From Daphnia carinata (lineage: Eukaryota > Arthropoda > Branchiopoda > Diplostraca > Daphniidae), in NCBI RefSeq assembly GCF_022539665.2, contig NC_081332.1, positions 4,373,884-4,437,883 on the forward strand: DNA of 64,000 bases, read 5' to 3'. Both the position numbers and the translations under genes were made by a program. This document shows positions 11,901 through 23,300 of this stretch, in pieces. The notes beneath the pieces are model-generated. The model did no database searches. It saw nothing but the letters and a program-made list of their open reading frames with translations, and was not told the origin of the DNA. Numbering within the stretch: the stretch's first letter is position 1; every line of letters starts with the position of its first letter.

Positions 11901-14568
11901 GTAGAAAAGCTCATCTTCTTTATTATTTTTTTCGAAATGGAAACTCGAGCAAAGTTCACGAATTGGCATCGGGACTTTACGATTTTTCTTTTTGTTTACC
12001 CCATCACGTTTGCCTAACGGCTTGCGCATCACGGCAATCTTATTGTGCGTGAGTGTTGGGGGGGGGATGCAAAGACCCTCGTCAGTAGGCTATTGTAACA
12101 CGGTGGCAAATAGGGGCCAACGAAGCCGTATGCATAATAATTTCCGTGTGTGGGTGGAGGAGGGAAAATGAAACGATATCCTTGGCTCACCGATCAATAG
12201 ATCTTCAACACGTATTGACACAAATCCTAGAAGCATATTTTTTTTTTCAAAAGAAAATAATAATAATAAAAAAAAAAGGGCGGTAACTGACCGTTTAATG
12301 GTTCTTGATTCGCTTTTCTTTACATTGTATAGGAGCTCTTAGAAGACGTTATACGGCAGGCTAAACACGTAACGGTGTGCGCTGAGCTGTACGACCACCC
12401 AACATATTTTCACAATGTTTTCTTTCTTTTGGGGAGAAAGGGAGGGGGGGGGGGGTCAAAATTCTTTTCTATTTGCCCATTAAGTGGAAGGACATCGGTT
12501 GGTTCTACATAGAAAAAAAAAAAAAAAAAAAGAAACTGTCGCATTGATGAAAATTTTCAAATGAAAATATGCTGCGCTATGAGGAAGATTAAACGGATCT
12601 CCTGCGCATCAATCAACGACTACACAGAGCATAAGCGGACCTTTACGTCGAAACGTAAAGCACATGGGTTTATAGTCGTAAAAAATGTGATGCAAAAAGA
12701 AAAAAACGACGCCTTTTTACAGCTTTGTCGAAGTAAAAGTGGATTGTAAACGGGCAAGGTCCAAGGAAAAAAACAAAAAAAAAAAAAGAAACGAATTTAT
12801 AGGGTCCAAGAGATCAAACAAGATGGGAGAAGAAGATGTGTGTCCGACGAGTGTGTGTGGACTCGTCCCGAGGAACGACGACAGCGGCGGTGATCTTTTT
12901 CGATCGATCAATCCTTACAAAAATGTTTAGTATGTTCTTTCCCTATTTTTTTGAAACACGGGCTCTTCCCCTTTTTTTTTTGATTTTTCTGGCATGTATC
13001 GAGTGAAAAGGAAAAGGGATCACGTAAAAAAAGAAAAAGGAAGATGGATCCCAAAACCTTATTCCACTATTTAATCTAACCGGCAAAAGAAAAATATATA
13101 TTTCGTAAAGTGTCCTGGAGTTTTAAAGTGGGAGGGTCAGCTGTGTAGCAGTAGGCAAACAGAAGGCGGACGCACGGACGTATGTTACGAGTGTTGAAAA
13201 GAAAAAAAAAAATAAATAAATACGCCGATTGACTTTGAGACGACGGCGGAATTGTGGGGTCGATAGTCAAGGACTTTTGACTTTAAAACGCCAGGGAAAA
13301 AGGCCAAAAAGTAGAGAAAAAGAGGCGAGTGGGACGTCAATTATCCACTAGCTTTTCACGGTTAATTTCGTTTCAAATCACGTAGACGGACAAGAAACGT
13401 GGACAGGAGGTCGTGCGCGCGTTTCTCAGTTTCAACAATGTATGAAGCCCCCTTTTTTTTTTCTTGGCTGAGACGGGCAGCCGGCCTCGTGACGTTTATT
13501 ATGAAAGAGACAATGATGGTAGTCGACCGCAGCGGCCAATAGAAACGCTGCGTGCCTGATCGAATTCAATGGAATAATGGAGCACGGCGAGAATCTAATT
13601 AACCGCGCCAAGCTTTGACCTTATTTTTTAATCCAGCGCCATCACGATCCATTATAATTCTTTTGTTCCTTTTTCCTACCATTGTCGTAGAGATGGCCTG
13701 CTACTATTGCGTCAACGTGACTAGCAACGACATTTGCAACCGCTTCGCCATTGAAAGACCCTGCCCAACAGGTGACTATAAACGTTCAAATTTAATTAAA
13801 CCGCCAAAAAAAAAAAAAATAAAAAATAAAACACAAAAGAGTTTGATTTTTCAAATATTTGAATGAAATTCATAACTGATTGATTGTTTTTATTTTTATT
13901 TTTTTTTTCCCAAGAAGATTTGAGCGTTTGCCACACACATCACGTGATGGACGGCCGAGGGAAAACGTTGGCCGTTACGAAAACGTGCGCTACTCCGCAA
14001 ACATGTTTCTCGCAAGTCGGTTGCCGTCGAGATAAATCAACCAATCAGACGGTACGCTCTGCACGAAAAAGTTTTTTTTTTTTGTCTGACTTTTTGTTTG
14101 CGACGCTTCGCCAGATGGAGACTGTGTGTACACTTGCACTTTAGCCTCTCCTGTTACTCTTTTTTTTTTTCTTTTTCGGGGGAGATAGAAGTGGGTGAGA
14201 TTTGAGAAACAGGAGAGCCGCCCGCGGTCGATTTTATTGATCGATCAACTGCCCATTGCCTTTATTTTAAAGAAAAAAAAAAAAAAAAAAATGAAATTTC
14301 TCCTTTTTTTGGATTTTTCGTTTTCAAAAATTATTCGATGACGTAACGTAATGAATTTTGTTTTGTTTTTTTAATTGAAAAAAAAAAGGTGTGCGTGAAT
14401 TGCTGCGATTTGCATTACTGCAACGAAGAGGTGGCGTTCAACGCAAGTACGGCCATTTTTCACCGGTCAAACGACGATGGCACGGCCGCCTTTTCGTCAG
14501 CGACTCACGCGCTTACTGGAACGGCTCTCATACTCGGCCTATTCTTCCTGTTTTCGTCATTAACTTAA
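8965..14568 (+). CDS. LYPD6-like Ly6/uPAR three-finger GPI-anchored protein
   Basis: Four exons: 8965-9106, 13691-13771, 13915-14051, 14389-14568; 179 aa. The start ATG at 8965 gives a signal peptide with a hydrophobic core (TVFALAALTAMPGSA) and likely cleavage after GSA. An acidic linker follows, then a single Ly6/uPAR domain. It has 12 cysteines, opening ACYYC and closing with the family hallmark CCDLHYCN. Potential N-glycosylation sites are NVT, NQT and NAS. The C-terminus is a hydrophobic tail (GTALILGLFFLFSSLT) directly before the stop, as expected for GPI-anchor addition. The cysteine spacing and the ICNRF, VCHTHH, VTKTC, CFSQVGC and CVNCC motifs fit the LYPD6/LYPD6B branch, whose vertebrate members modulate Wnt co-receptors and nicotinic receptors; function here is inference. 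The exon 3 acceptor is a tandem AAGAAG, so Glu at the junction may be optional. The exon 4 acceptor follows an A-run rather than a clean pyrimidine tract. Confidence 0.85.
9107..13690 (+). other. Long intron 1 of the LYPD6-like gene (4.6 kb)
   Basis: This separates the signal-peptide exon from the first cysteine-bearing exon. The donor is G|GTGAGT at 9107 and the acceptor is the AG at 13689-13690. No coding exon was found inside on either strand. It contains many A/T homopolymers (for example around 10657-10676 and 12511-12530), G runs near 12447-12455 and a TC repeat near 9478-9493. It may carry regulatory elements, but nothing specific is visible. Confidence 0.55.
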
Positions 14569-17500
14569 ACCTCTCACTCAAAAAAAAAAAAAAAAATGAA
14601 AAATTCTGTGTAAATTTCTAGAGCCATATCAGGATGAAACCAAAAAAAAAAAAAAAAAAAAATTGGCGCGGGAAAAAAAAAAAATGAAAAATTCGAATTT
14701 TGTTTTGCTATTTCACGGGGCAAAATGAGAGATGGATCTAATTTTTTATTTTTATTTTGGAAGAGGCCCTGTACGTATTCGACTGGAATGTTATTGTGAC
14801 TGCTGTTTTTCGATTCGACTTATCTTTCTCTCAACAATTCGCAAGACGGGAAAACAAAAAACGAATAGAGGGAAGCGCGAGAAAAAACTGTTGAAGCATT
14901 CCGGTTCCTGCCGACATGATAAGACCCCGAACGGCACTCGTCGTGCCTTATCAGCCGCCGTGCAGTTACACACACAAAAAAAAGAAAAAATTGTCACGAA
15001 AAAAAACAAAAACAAAAGACAGAGACGGAATACAAGAGAGAGTAACGTCGAGTTGCTGGGCACGACCACTACAAGTGTTTGATGAGGCGCTAGATTTGAA
15101 CACGCTTCATGCTCGTCTGTATTAAAAAACAACGTTACGGCTATCAACCCCCCCACCCTCCTCTCTTCTAGTCGTTCATCTTTCACGCAACACTCACGAC
15201 TCAGCAGCTACTTGAATTGATCTCAAGCTTTTCGTTTCCTCTTTTTTTTCGCCCTCCCCTCTTTAGGGCCGTGCTGCCGCATATTTCCTTATCCCCCCCC
15301 CCCCCCTTCTGTTCATCATCTGCGGATGTGAGACGATTTCAACAACACCGGATGGGAAAAACGATCGGCGCATACACGTACGGCCATATCAATGGATTGA
15401 CGGATATTTTTCAACTGATTTAAAAAAAAAAAAATAAAAGATGTTGAGTGTTTGGCTTACCTTTGAGAAGTTCCGGTCGTTGTATGTCGCTGAAGGGGAA
15501 GATGCCCGGAAGGAGACGTCCCTTTGATTTCACGTTTCCTCGTGTCACGGACAACAACAAAAGGAGGGCCATTTTGAACCGGAAAAAAAAAATAGTGGGA
15601 GGAAAAAAATAAAATAAAAACAAACGAAAATTGAATTGCCAATGTCCAACCAAAACTGAAGCTATGATGGAAAACTCACCGTGATTGGTTCGTGTTGTCT
15701 TTTGCCATGCCGAAGGGGGGGATGAACAGGTTTCTATGTTTTCTCACTGATTGTCTATTTGTACGAAACACACACACACAGTGTGTGTGTATGTGTGTTC
15801 AAGAACAATATTTAACATGCCAATTGATATGCACACATGCAGTCGAACTAAAAAAAAACAAAAAAAAAAACATGAGACAGATATTATATTATATAACAAT
15901 GGGCGATACATACCCCGTGTTGTTTCTCTTCAGAGGAATGGTAAGGAGAGACATTCCGGGCGGAATGAAATTGAAAATTGGGGGCAAGGGACCAGAGATT
16001 GATTTCTTCAATCTTTGGCGAATGACAGCCCCCTTTTTTTTTGTTTGCCCTTTCATTTGAATGAAGCCCGTCGACATCATTTCTGCATGTCATTAACTCA
16101 TTTCGAGTTAAACAAAAAAAAAAAAGGAAAAAGAAATTAACGTTTCTGAATTTTTTTTTTTTTTTTTTCTGAATGTTCGGTCCGCGATGGAATATTTTAA
16201 ATTCTTCATCGAAGATCGTTTCAACGTGTGTCTTGATTTTACATACACGAATGAAAAGACCATCTTTCCGGAAGTGTGTAATTTGCACAGGGAAATTATT
16301 CTTCCTTTTTCTTTTTGTATTTGAATACAACAGGGAATAAAAATTGCAAAAAGAGGGGGAGAGGAAAGAGAGACCTGTCCGAGTAGTGATATAATTTTTT
16401 TTTTGTAGTATGTATATGTATAATAATGATAATAATAAGGTGGAGATGTTATACATAGAGGAAAGAAAATCGCATCATTTAGAATCAAAAAGATGAAAGG
16501 GAAGAGTTCGAAAATGAAAAAAAAAAAAGAGAAGAGAAATAGAAAAAGACACGAGAGAAAGAGAAGAAAAATTTCAAGACTATTCAATTGTTAGAGGGGG
16601 GAGGGCGTAGTCGAATTTGAAGAGCGTTTTCTTTCTGCGTGAGCGTGTGTGTGTCTGTGTAAACGATTGAGAGGGAAATTGGGCGGTGAGGAAGGAGGAC
16701 ATTCGAGTCAAGTTTCTTTTCACGCGTGAATTATGGTACAATTGGCAAAATGGTTGACTTCGCACGAGGAGAATGAGGGGGGGGGGGGGGAGAGGGGGAG
16801 CAAGTGTGTCACGATGGGATTCTCCGAGCAACTCGGTGGCAGCAGATTGAACCAATGACTTTGTTTGACTGAATTCGATGGAGGGCAACAAGTATTTTCA
16901 AATTGAATTTCCCTCTTTTGTTTTTGAACGAGGTGAACCAAGAAAACCCCATGCAACGCAATTTGAAATGGGGGTCGGCAGTTTAATGGCGCGGTGTGAC
17001 GTAATTTCATAGAAGGGAAAGAGGCGAAGGGAAAAAAAAAAACAAACAAATTGTATCATCACGAATAGAACGAACACGACTAATAAGATTTGGAGCATTT
17101 CCTTTTTTTGCTGAACATTTTGAGTTTGATAGAAAACGTGAACGAGAAAGAAAAAAAAAATTCAATTCGAAAAAATGGAAGCAGCAGAATTTGAAATACG
17201 CAAACTGTCGATGCAAAAGGAATAAAAGAACAAAAGAATCAAATTGATGGGCTTTTCCTTTTTCTCTTTTTTAAATCTATGAGGTATAATAATCATCAAA
17301 AAGGGGAGTTTATTTCATTTTTCTTTTTTGTTCTTCCCACTATTCTTTCAAAAACGGGGCGCTAGAGGCAGTCGAATCAATATCTTATTATTCCGCTTCC
17401 TTTTTTTCTTTTCCCAACTTCCTCTCACTGCCCCTCCCCCCCTTACCTCACTCAATTATATATACATTGGTTGAATACTTCGTCCACACAGCTGACGAAA

Positions 17501-18420
17501 TTCGCAGCTTTTATCGGGTTTTTTTTTATTAAAAACTACGCATTTTTCGGGAGGGGTTTCCTTTTTTTTTTTATTATTATTATTAAAGATTCAAAAAAAA
17601 GGGGAGGAGCTAAACCCTGTCGATAGCGGAAACAAGAGAAGAAATAGAGAGCGTTTTAACTGCATTACGCAACGCGAATGATTTTCAGGTGTGAAAGAAA
17701 AGCATTTCCCAAACAGGAACGAACGCGGGAAAGAAAAAATTCGAAAATCGCACAACCAGCGGACGTGAAAAAACGTGAAAAAATTCTGAATGAAAAGATA
17801 AAAATGCACGAAAAAAAAAACAGAAATCATCACAGACTAGATGACATTTGAAAAAAAAAAAAAAATGGGGAGGGGGGGCTGTTTAAAGCCCTGTTACTAT
17901 ACTTTCTCTTTGCACACGCGCACTTGATTTGATTGCATTAAAAACAAAAAAGGAAAAAAGAAAACGATCGATTAGATAACACCGGTAGGGTTGATCAAAG
18001 AAACGTTACACGACTAAAAACAATGGCTCATAAATATAGTACACGCACTTGAGTACCGATCTTGATTATGTACAGAATTAAAAGTAAGGAGCAATCACAC
18101 ACGTTCACGCCGAGGACTATCGGCTCTCTCTCGTGAACAGCCCATCATTCTTTTGTTTTTGTTTTTCAAAAAAATAATACATTACATTATATATATAGGT
18201 ATGGGGCCCTCTAAATGCCCTAACGCTATAACACACATCGTGCACGTCATTTGATCGAGTTTGATTGATTGTTTTATCTTTATAAAAAAAAAAAAAAAAA
18301 GGGAGGAAACAATGGGGACGAATAAAAACTTTTGTTTCGCTAGTTTCTAGTTCGTCCGCACCAAAATAAAGTTTGTTTGGAGGAATGTGATTGAAATCTT
18401 ATAGAAAACAACACAAGCGT

Positions 18421-18455
<35 letters not shown>

Positions 18456-19486
18456 AAAAGAAAATGCGGGTCGATTTCCATTTGCGCAAAATGTGGGAGG
18501 AGGGGCGGAGAGGATGAAGAAGAAGAAGAAATTCGAAGGATGTCCACAGAAGTTGAACGGACGGGAAATCGATGAGGTGTGTATCCTCCAGTTGGCTGAA
18601 GAAAAGAAGGTATTCCAGTTGAAATAGAAGAGATTGAATCAAGTGGGTAAGAAAATAGAAGAAAATTGGGATCGACCGTTGTGGAACAGCATACGAAACC
18701 GAATGAATTTCCAGCTTTTTTCAGCCGAAGTTGTTCCAGTTCCCACTTAAGCCGCAGAACGTTAAACTGTTGAATCCGATTGTTTTTGTTTTTGTTTTTG
18801 TTTTTTCATTTCTTGCTGTCGCTCTGCAAGTCTTTGAAATCATTAAAGAAAAAAAAAACGAAACAAAAAAAAAAAAAATGTTCCAGAAAAAAAGAGAAGA
18901 ATTAGAATGTGATCATTAATAACGGACGCATAAAAGTTGAAGCTTTACAGTGAAAGGCAAATATAAAAAGGAGGCGCATAAGAAAAGCGGAAATGTTCGC
19001 AAACTGTTCTGGAGAGAATTGCTGGCCCAGGACTTATTTTCTTTCGATATTCCCTTTTTTTTCTTTTCGAAGACAGCTGGGCGTGTAATGGCCCAGCTGA
19101 CGAGGAAAGAAGGTTCATAAAAAAAAAAAAAAATTGTAGCGCTCCAATAGGAAGGAAAAAAACAAAACAAAAGAGAGGCGCATGTGTCTGTACGTTCCGG
19201 CCGAGTTGGTGCGCATCGACATAATGCGAACGCCAGACGGGCAGTACTTTGCGTCTACGGGTAAGATGGGCCGGACGAAGCTTATGGCCCTGACCATTTA
19301 CACAAACAGCTGTCACAACATCGTTTTCATCTTTGTCCCGTGTCCTTCCCCTCCCCCCCTCCATTGTCTGTAATGTTGTGTGTCCGGCTGTAATTAAGAC
19401 TCGGATGGGACGGCGCGCGAATGAAAATAAAAATGAACTTGCAATTACCTTATTTTTGCCACGTGTTCAATTGAGACTGTGATAGG
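14569..19486. other. Convergent 3' intergenic interval (Ly6 gene / CAMTA)
   Basis: Lies between the stop codons of the plus-strand Ly6 gene and the minus-strand CAMTA gene, so it must hold both 3' UTRs. I saw no coding exon; open frames such as 15884-16456 on the complement are Phe/Lys-rich products of homopolymers. It includes A runs (14641-14661, 18422-18453), a 10-G run near 16779 and a short GT/CA patch near 15770-15800. No convincing poly(A) signal could be assigned to either gene. Confidence 0.5.
18422..18453. repeat. A homopolymer, 32 bases
   Basis: An uninterrupted run of 32 A on the plus strand, downstream of the CAMTA stop codon. It could be a short retroposon tail, but no body with target-site duplication was found beside it, so simple slippage expansion is more likely. 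Confidence 0.9.
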
Positions 19487-20079
19487 TCATGGAACTTCCG
19501 ACGGATCCGCTACTACTGGAACTTGAATTGCTGGGGCTATTACCGCTACCGGGGCTCTGTGTTGTTGTTGTTGTTGAAGATCCACTGGCATCTCTGGATG
19601 AGACTCTGCCGCCCGCCGTAACGCCCTCTCTCTCTGCAACCTGAAACCAGCACGAAATACAAACGTGAATCAAATCGTTCTTTCAATTTTTCAAACGCGT
19701 TCACAATTCGATTAAGAAATTCAATCAAAATCTCTTAACTGGCCAACCGAGGAAGAAACTTAAATTGAAAAAAAAAAAGGTCGTACTACATTGCAACCTT
19801 ACCGATTTCACGACAACGTCCAGAAGACTGAAGGAAGGTGTTAAGTGTTAGTTGTTGCACACAAGCGGCATGGTTAAAGAGGCAAGATAAAAGTGAAAAA
19901 GATTCATGAAAATTTTGATATACAGCGATCGGTGACAGCAATAACAAGAGAGGGGGGGGGATGTATGTTTAATAGCCTTTGCAACCGAGTTCTATTATCG
20001 AAGAGTAGGTGGGATCATCCATCACAAGGTGGATGACCCAAGGGGACCTCATTACTCCCTACACCCGCTTCACGACTGA

Positions 20080-20117
<38 letters not shown>

Positions 20118-20299
20118 AAAATAAGAGGGAGGCTGGAATAAAAAAAGAAAAGAACACGATCTAGAAAAGAATTTTTCATCTGGTTGGCAAGGCGGGCGAT
20201 GTGATTAAATTCCAAGCGGACAACTGGGGGTCAAATTAGATTGCTTTCCGCATTGATTTACAACATTTCGGAAGTAGCGATCCCTACACCCAACTCCCC

Positions 20300-20341
<42 letters not shown>

Positions 20342-23300
20342 GATTAGCCCCTCCCCCCCCCTCCATCGTGATTAATGGTTACAAACAAGAGAGAGTTGGA
20401 TAACGATGAAAACATAACATTTCAACATGACGTTGATTTATTAAATTGAAAAAAAGAAAAAAAAAACTCACTTGTTTTTCGATTGGCGCATGAATTGCTG
20501 TATCTTCCTCGCTGCCTGATGTTGCCGACGCTGTGAATAGGTCCGCCTACATCAACAATGAAGCAGAACGATTAGTAGAACATTCAAAAAATACGCCATC
20601 TTTTTCCTATTATGTTCTGTCGATAACAGCCATGCCAACATCAGACTTGTTGAACTCGGCTATTCTACGTTAGATGATAGGCAAATGACCAATGCCAAAT
20701 GCATCAATGGACACACAACGACGTAAACATGGTACCCCATTTCAAAAAAAAAAAATAATAATAACTAAAAGAAAATTGGATATGTTCCTTGTTTGACCGG
20801 CACTAAGATGAAGAAAGGAAGCATCTGGCCGTGATACGATAACAAGGCGATCGATAATACGCGTTCGGTTAAACGGAAATGAACGAAAATAAACAAGGCC
20901 GGCCCCGCCTTTCGTCCTGTCAATGGCCATTCGAGAAAAAACAACAAATCCCTTTTTACATTTTTTGTTTGTTTGTTTGGGAGGAGAGCACAGACGTTAC
21001 GTTACGTTTTTGTTGTTTAATCATGGCATGCCAATCAAGCAGTCAGCGGACGAAAGTCCCGAAGGATCGGGAACCTGTTCAACAGTTTTTGCCATTTGCA
21101 ATGAAGAACAGATCGAACGACCTGCTGAAACGATCCCCCCCTTTTTTTTTTTTTGAAAGCGAAAAACTTTGCGTTCCAACAGACGTAAGTTTTCGTTACG
21201 TGAAAAACTTCCTTATTACACATTTAATGTCCGTCAATTACGACCCTTTCTAAGTCCGTCTCTACGTCAGCAAAAACAGACGGGACGCTCTATTTGCCTG
21301 CCACCTACACACTTCCTTGTCCCGTCGTAATTGGACGGCGACAGACGTTGGCATCGGAAAATAAAAAATCGCTATTCGAGAAGCATTTAAAAAGGAAAGT
21401 GAGGAATTCAAAAAAAAAAAAAAAAAAAAAAAAAAGAAAAGAAAGCATCAAAGTGGTGCGTTTCCGCTACCACAAACAGTACGCTCGCATCTAGAGCCGA
21501 TCCAATTCAATTAAGGAAACAAAACATTCAACGAGCAGTGAAAAGAGCAAAGAAGCGTATTGCAGAAACACAATGAAAAAAAAGGGCCAACGAAATCACG
21601 AGCGGATCTAATTTTTTTTTTTTTTTTTTTTTTTGTTCATCATAAAGATGAGTGAAAGAGCAAAAAAAGAACGCTCGAGCTTCAAAGGCTCTAAAGAGGG
21701 AGCCGGCGCGGAAGAACCGGCAGTGCGTGAAAAAGATCTTCGTCAAGAAGCTGAGGATCAGACAACGCCCTCCCCCCCCAAAATAAAAGAGGCTAATGCA
21801 CAAACTGCACTTAAAAAAATAAAATAAAATAAAATAAAATAAATCGATTGTTTTCTTTACTTGAGCGCGGATGAGGTCGGAGTGCCTTCTCGACTCTGGC
21901 GGGCAGAGCTGGCCGTTAACGACGTTTCGCGGTAGTTGCGGTAAGCGGCGGCAACGGCGGCCGCCGAGGCTATTCCGGCGTTCCCCGCTCCATTGTTTGA
22001 TGCGGATGTGGACGGCGACTCCATGTTCTTCTTGAAGCGTTTGTGTTCGTAGTAGGAGCGGAACTGGTTCTGGATGACGACGGCCGCTTTAGTCATCTGC
22101 TTCAGGTAGACGTACTGTCATAAAAATCAATAGTTGGCATTACTATAAGAACAAATTGCTGTTTGAATAAATATAAATAAAAGTGAGTTTTAAAAAGAGG
22201 GGTGGGAGTGTTATTTGTTTTGAAAAATATGTTTTGAAGAAAGTCTATTCTATAATGTTGTGTAAATCAACGCCATCTAAGAAGGACTATAGAAAATGTA
22301 ACTAATAAAAACAAGTGAACAACAAAGAATGTGAAATTCTTGTTCACTTGTTGTCATGTAAATAAGGATTTTTTTTTTCTCCAATCTAAATATCAGTGCA
22401 AACAGGAAAAAAAAAGTTAAGATTAAATTTTTTTTTTCAGTAAAGAAAAAAAAAGTAGAAATCTGATGGATAAAAATCGCATTCGCGTCAATCATTTTGA
22501 AAAAAAAAAAAAAATATATATAATGAATGGAATAAAGAAGAAAATGACTGTGTTAATAGTTTCTCGATAAAGGATAGGATAAATAGTAATTGGAAATGTA
22601 AGAATTAAATTTTAAGGTAGAAAGAAAAGGTGTTTCAAGCCAAATGCAGAAAAGTTATTTTTCAAAAATAGTTGAATAAAAAATTTGGATTTTCCCCCAA
22701 TCTTCTTCACAATTTGTTTTTGTTTTTATATGTTTTATGTCTCGTTATTTTTTTTTTTGTTTTGTTTTGTTTGTTTGTTTTTCAAAACCTGTTTGTAACG
22801 TCGGTAATAGTTCTGAATGATCACGGCAGCAGCCCGTTCCTTCTCCTGTTCCTCGGCCCTCTTCCGTCCTACGTAGGATCGATAGGCCTTTTGGATGGTC
22901 TTGGCCGCCTCGTAGAGTTCGCGTTGTTCGTGATCCGACAGCGTCAAGTTAGAAAAATCGCGAACAAATAAACTGGCAGAAGCCTGAAGAAGTAGTCGAT
23001 CAAAGTCAACGAGAAACAAAAAACAAAAAAAACCATACCGATTCATCAAACTACAGCGGGATCGGGGACAGCTAAATAAAAAAAAACGAAACACAATCAC
23101 ATGAACAATAAATTACGTCTTTTGCAATTGCTTCTTTCTTTCTTTCTTTCTGTTTTTTTTTGTTTGTTTTGTTTTGCCCTATTTTTCTTAATAAAACATG
23201 CTCTCGCCATTCAAAAAAAAATGAAAATAGCCACACACACACACACAAAATAAATTCAAGCCAAGTATAAAAAATATGTGTGAAAATATTTTTTAAGATA

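Noticed and set aside
15884-16587. Overlapping open frames of 159-190 aa on the complement
   Set aside because: Composition is Phe/Lys/Ser from T and A runs, with no domain and no matching splice structure; they lie in the convergent 3' interval.
18422-18453. Poly(A) runs as tails of processed retrocopies or SINEs
   Set aside because: No element body or target-site duplications seen next to the runs, which occur throughout the compartment in both orientations.
19467-19673. Reading the last CAMTA exon in the Ser/Gly/Thr-rich frame ending MTYHSLN
   Set aside because: The upstream exon fixes the frame through [13 protein letters not shown], so the true reading continues [12 protein letters not shown] and stops at 19487.
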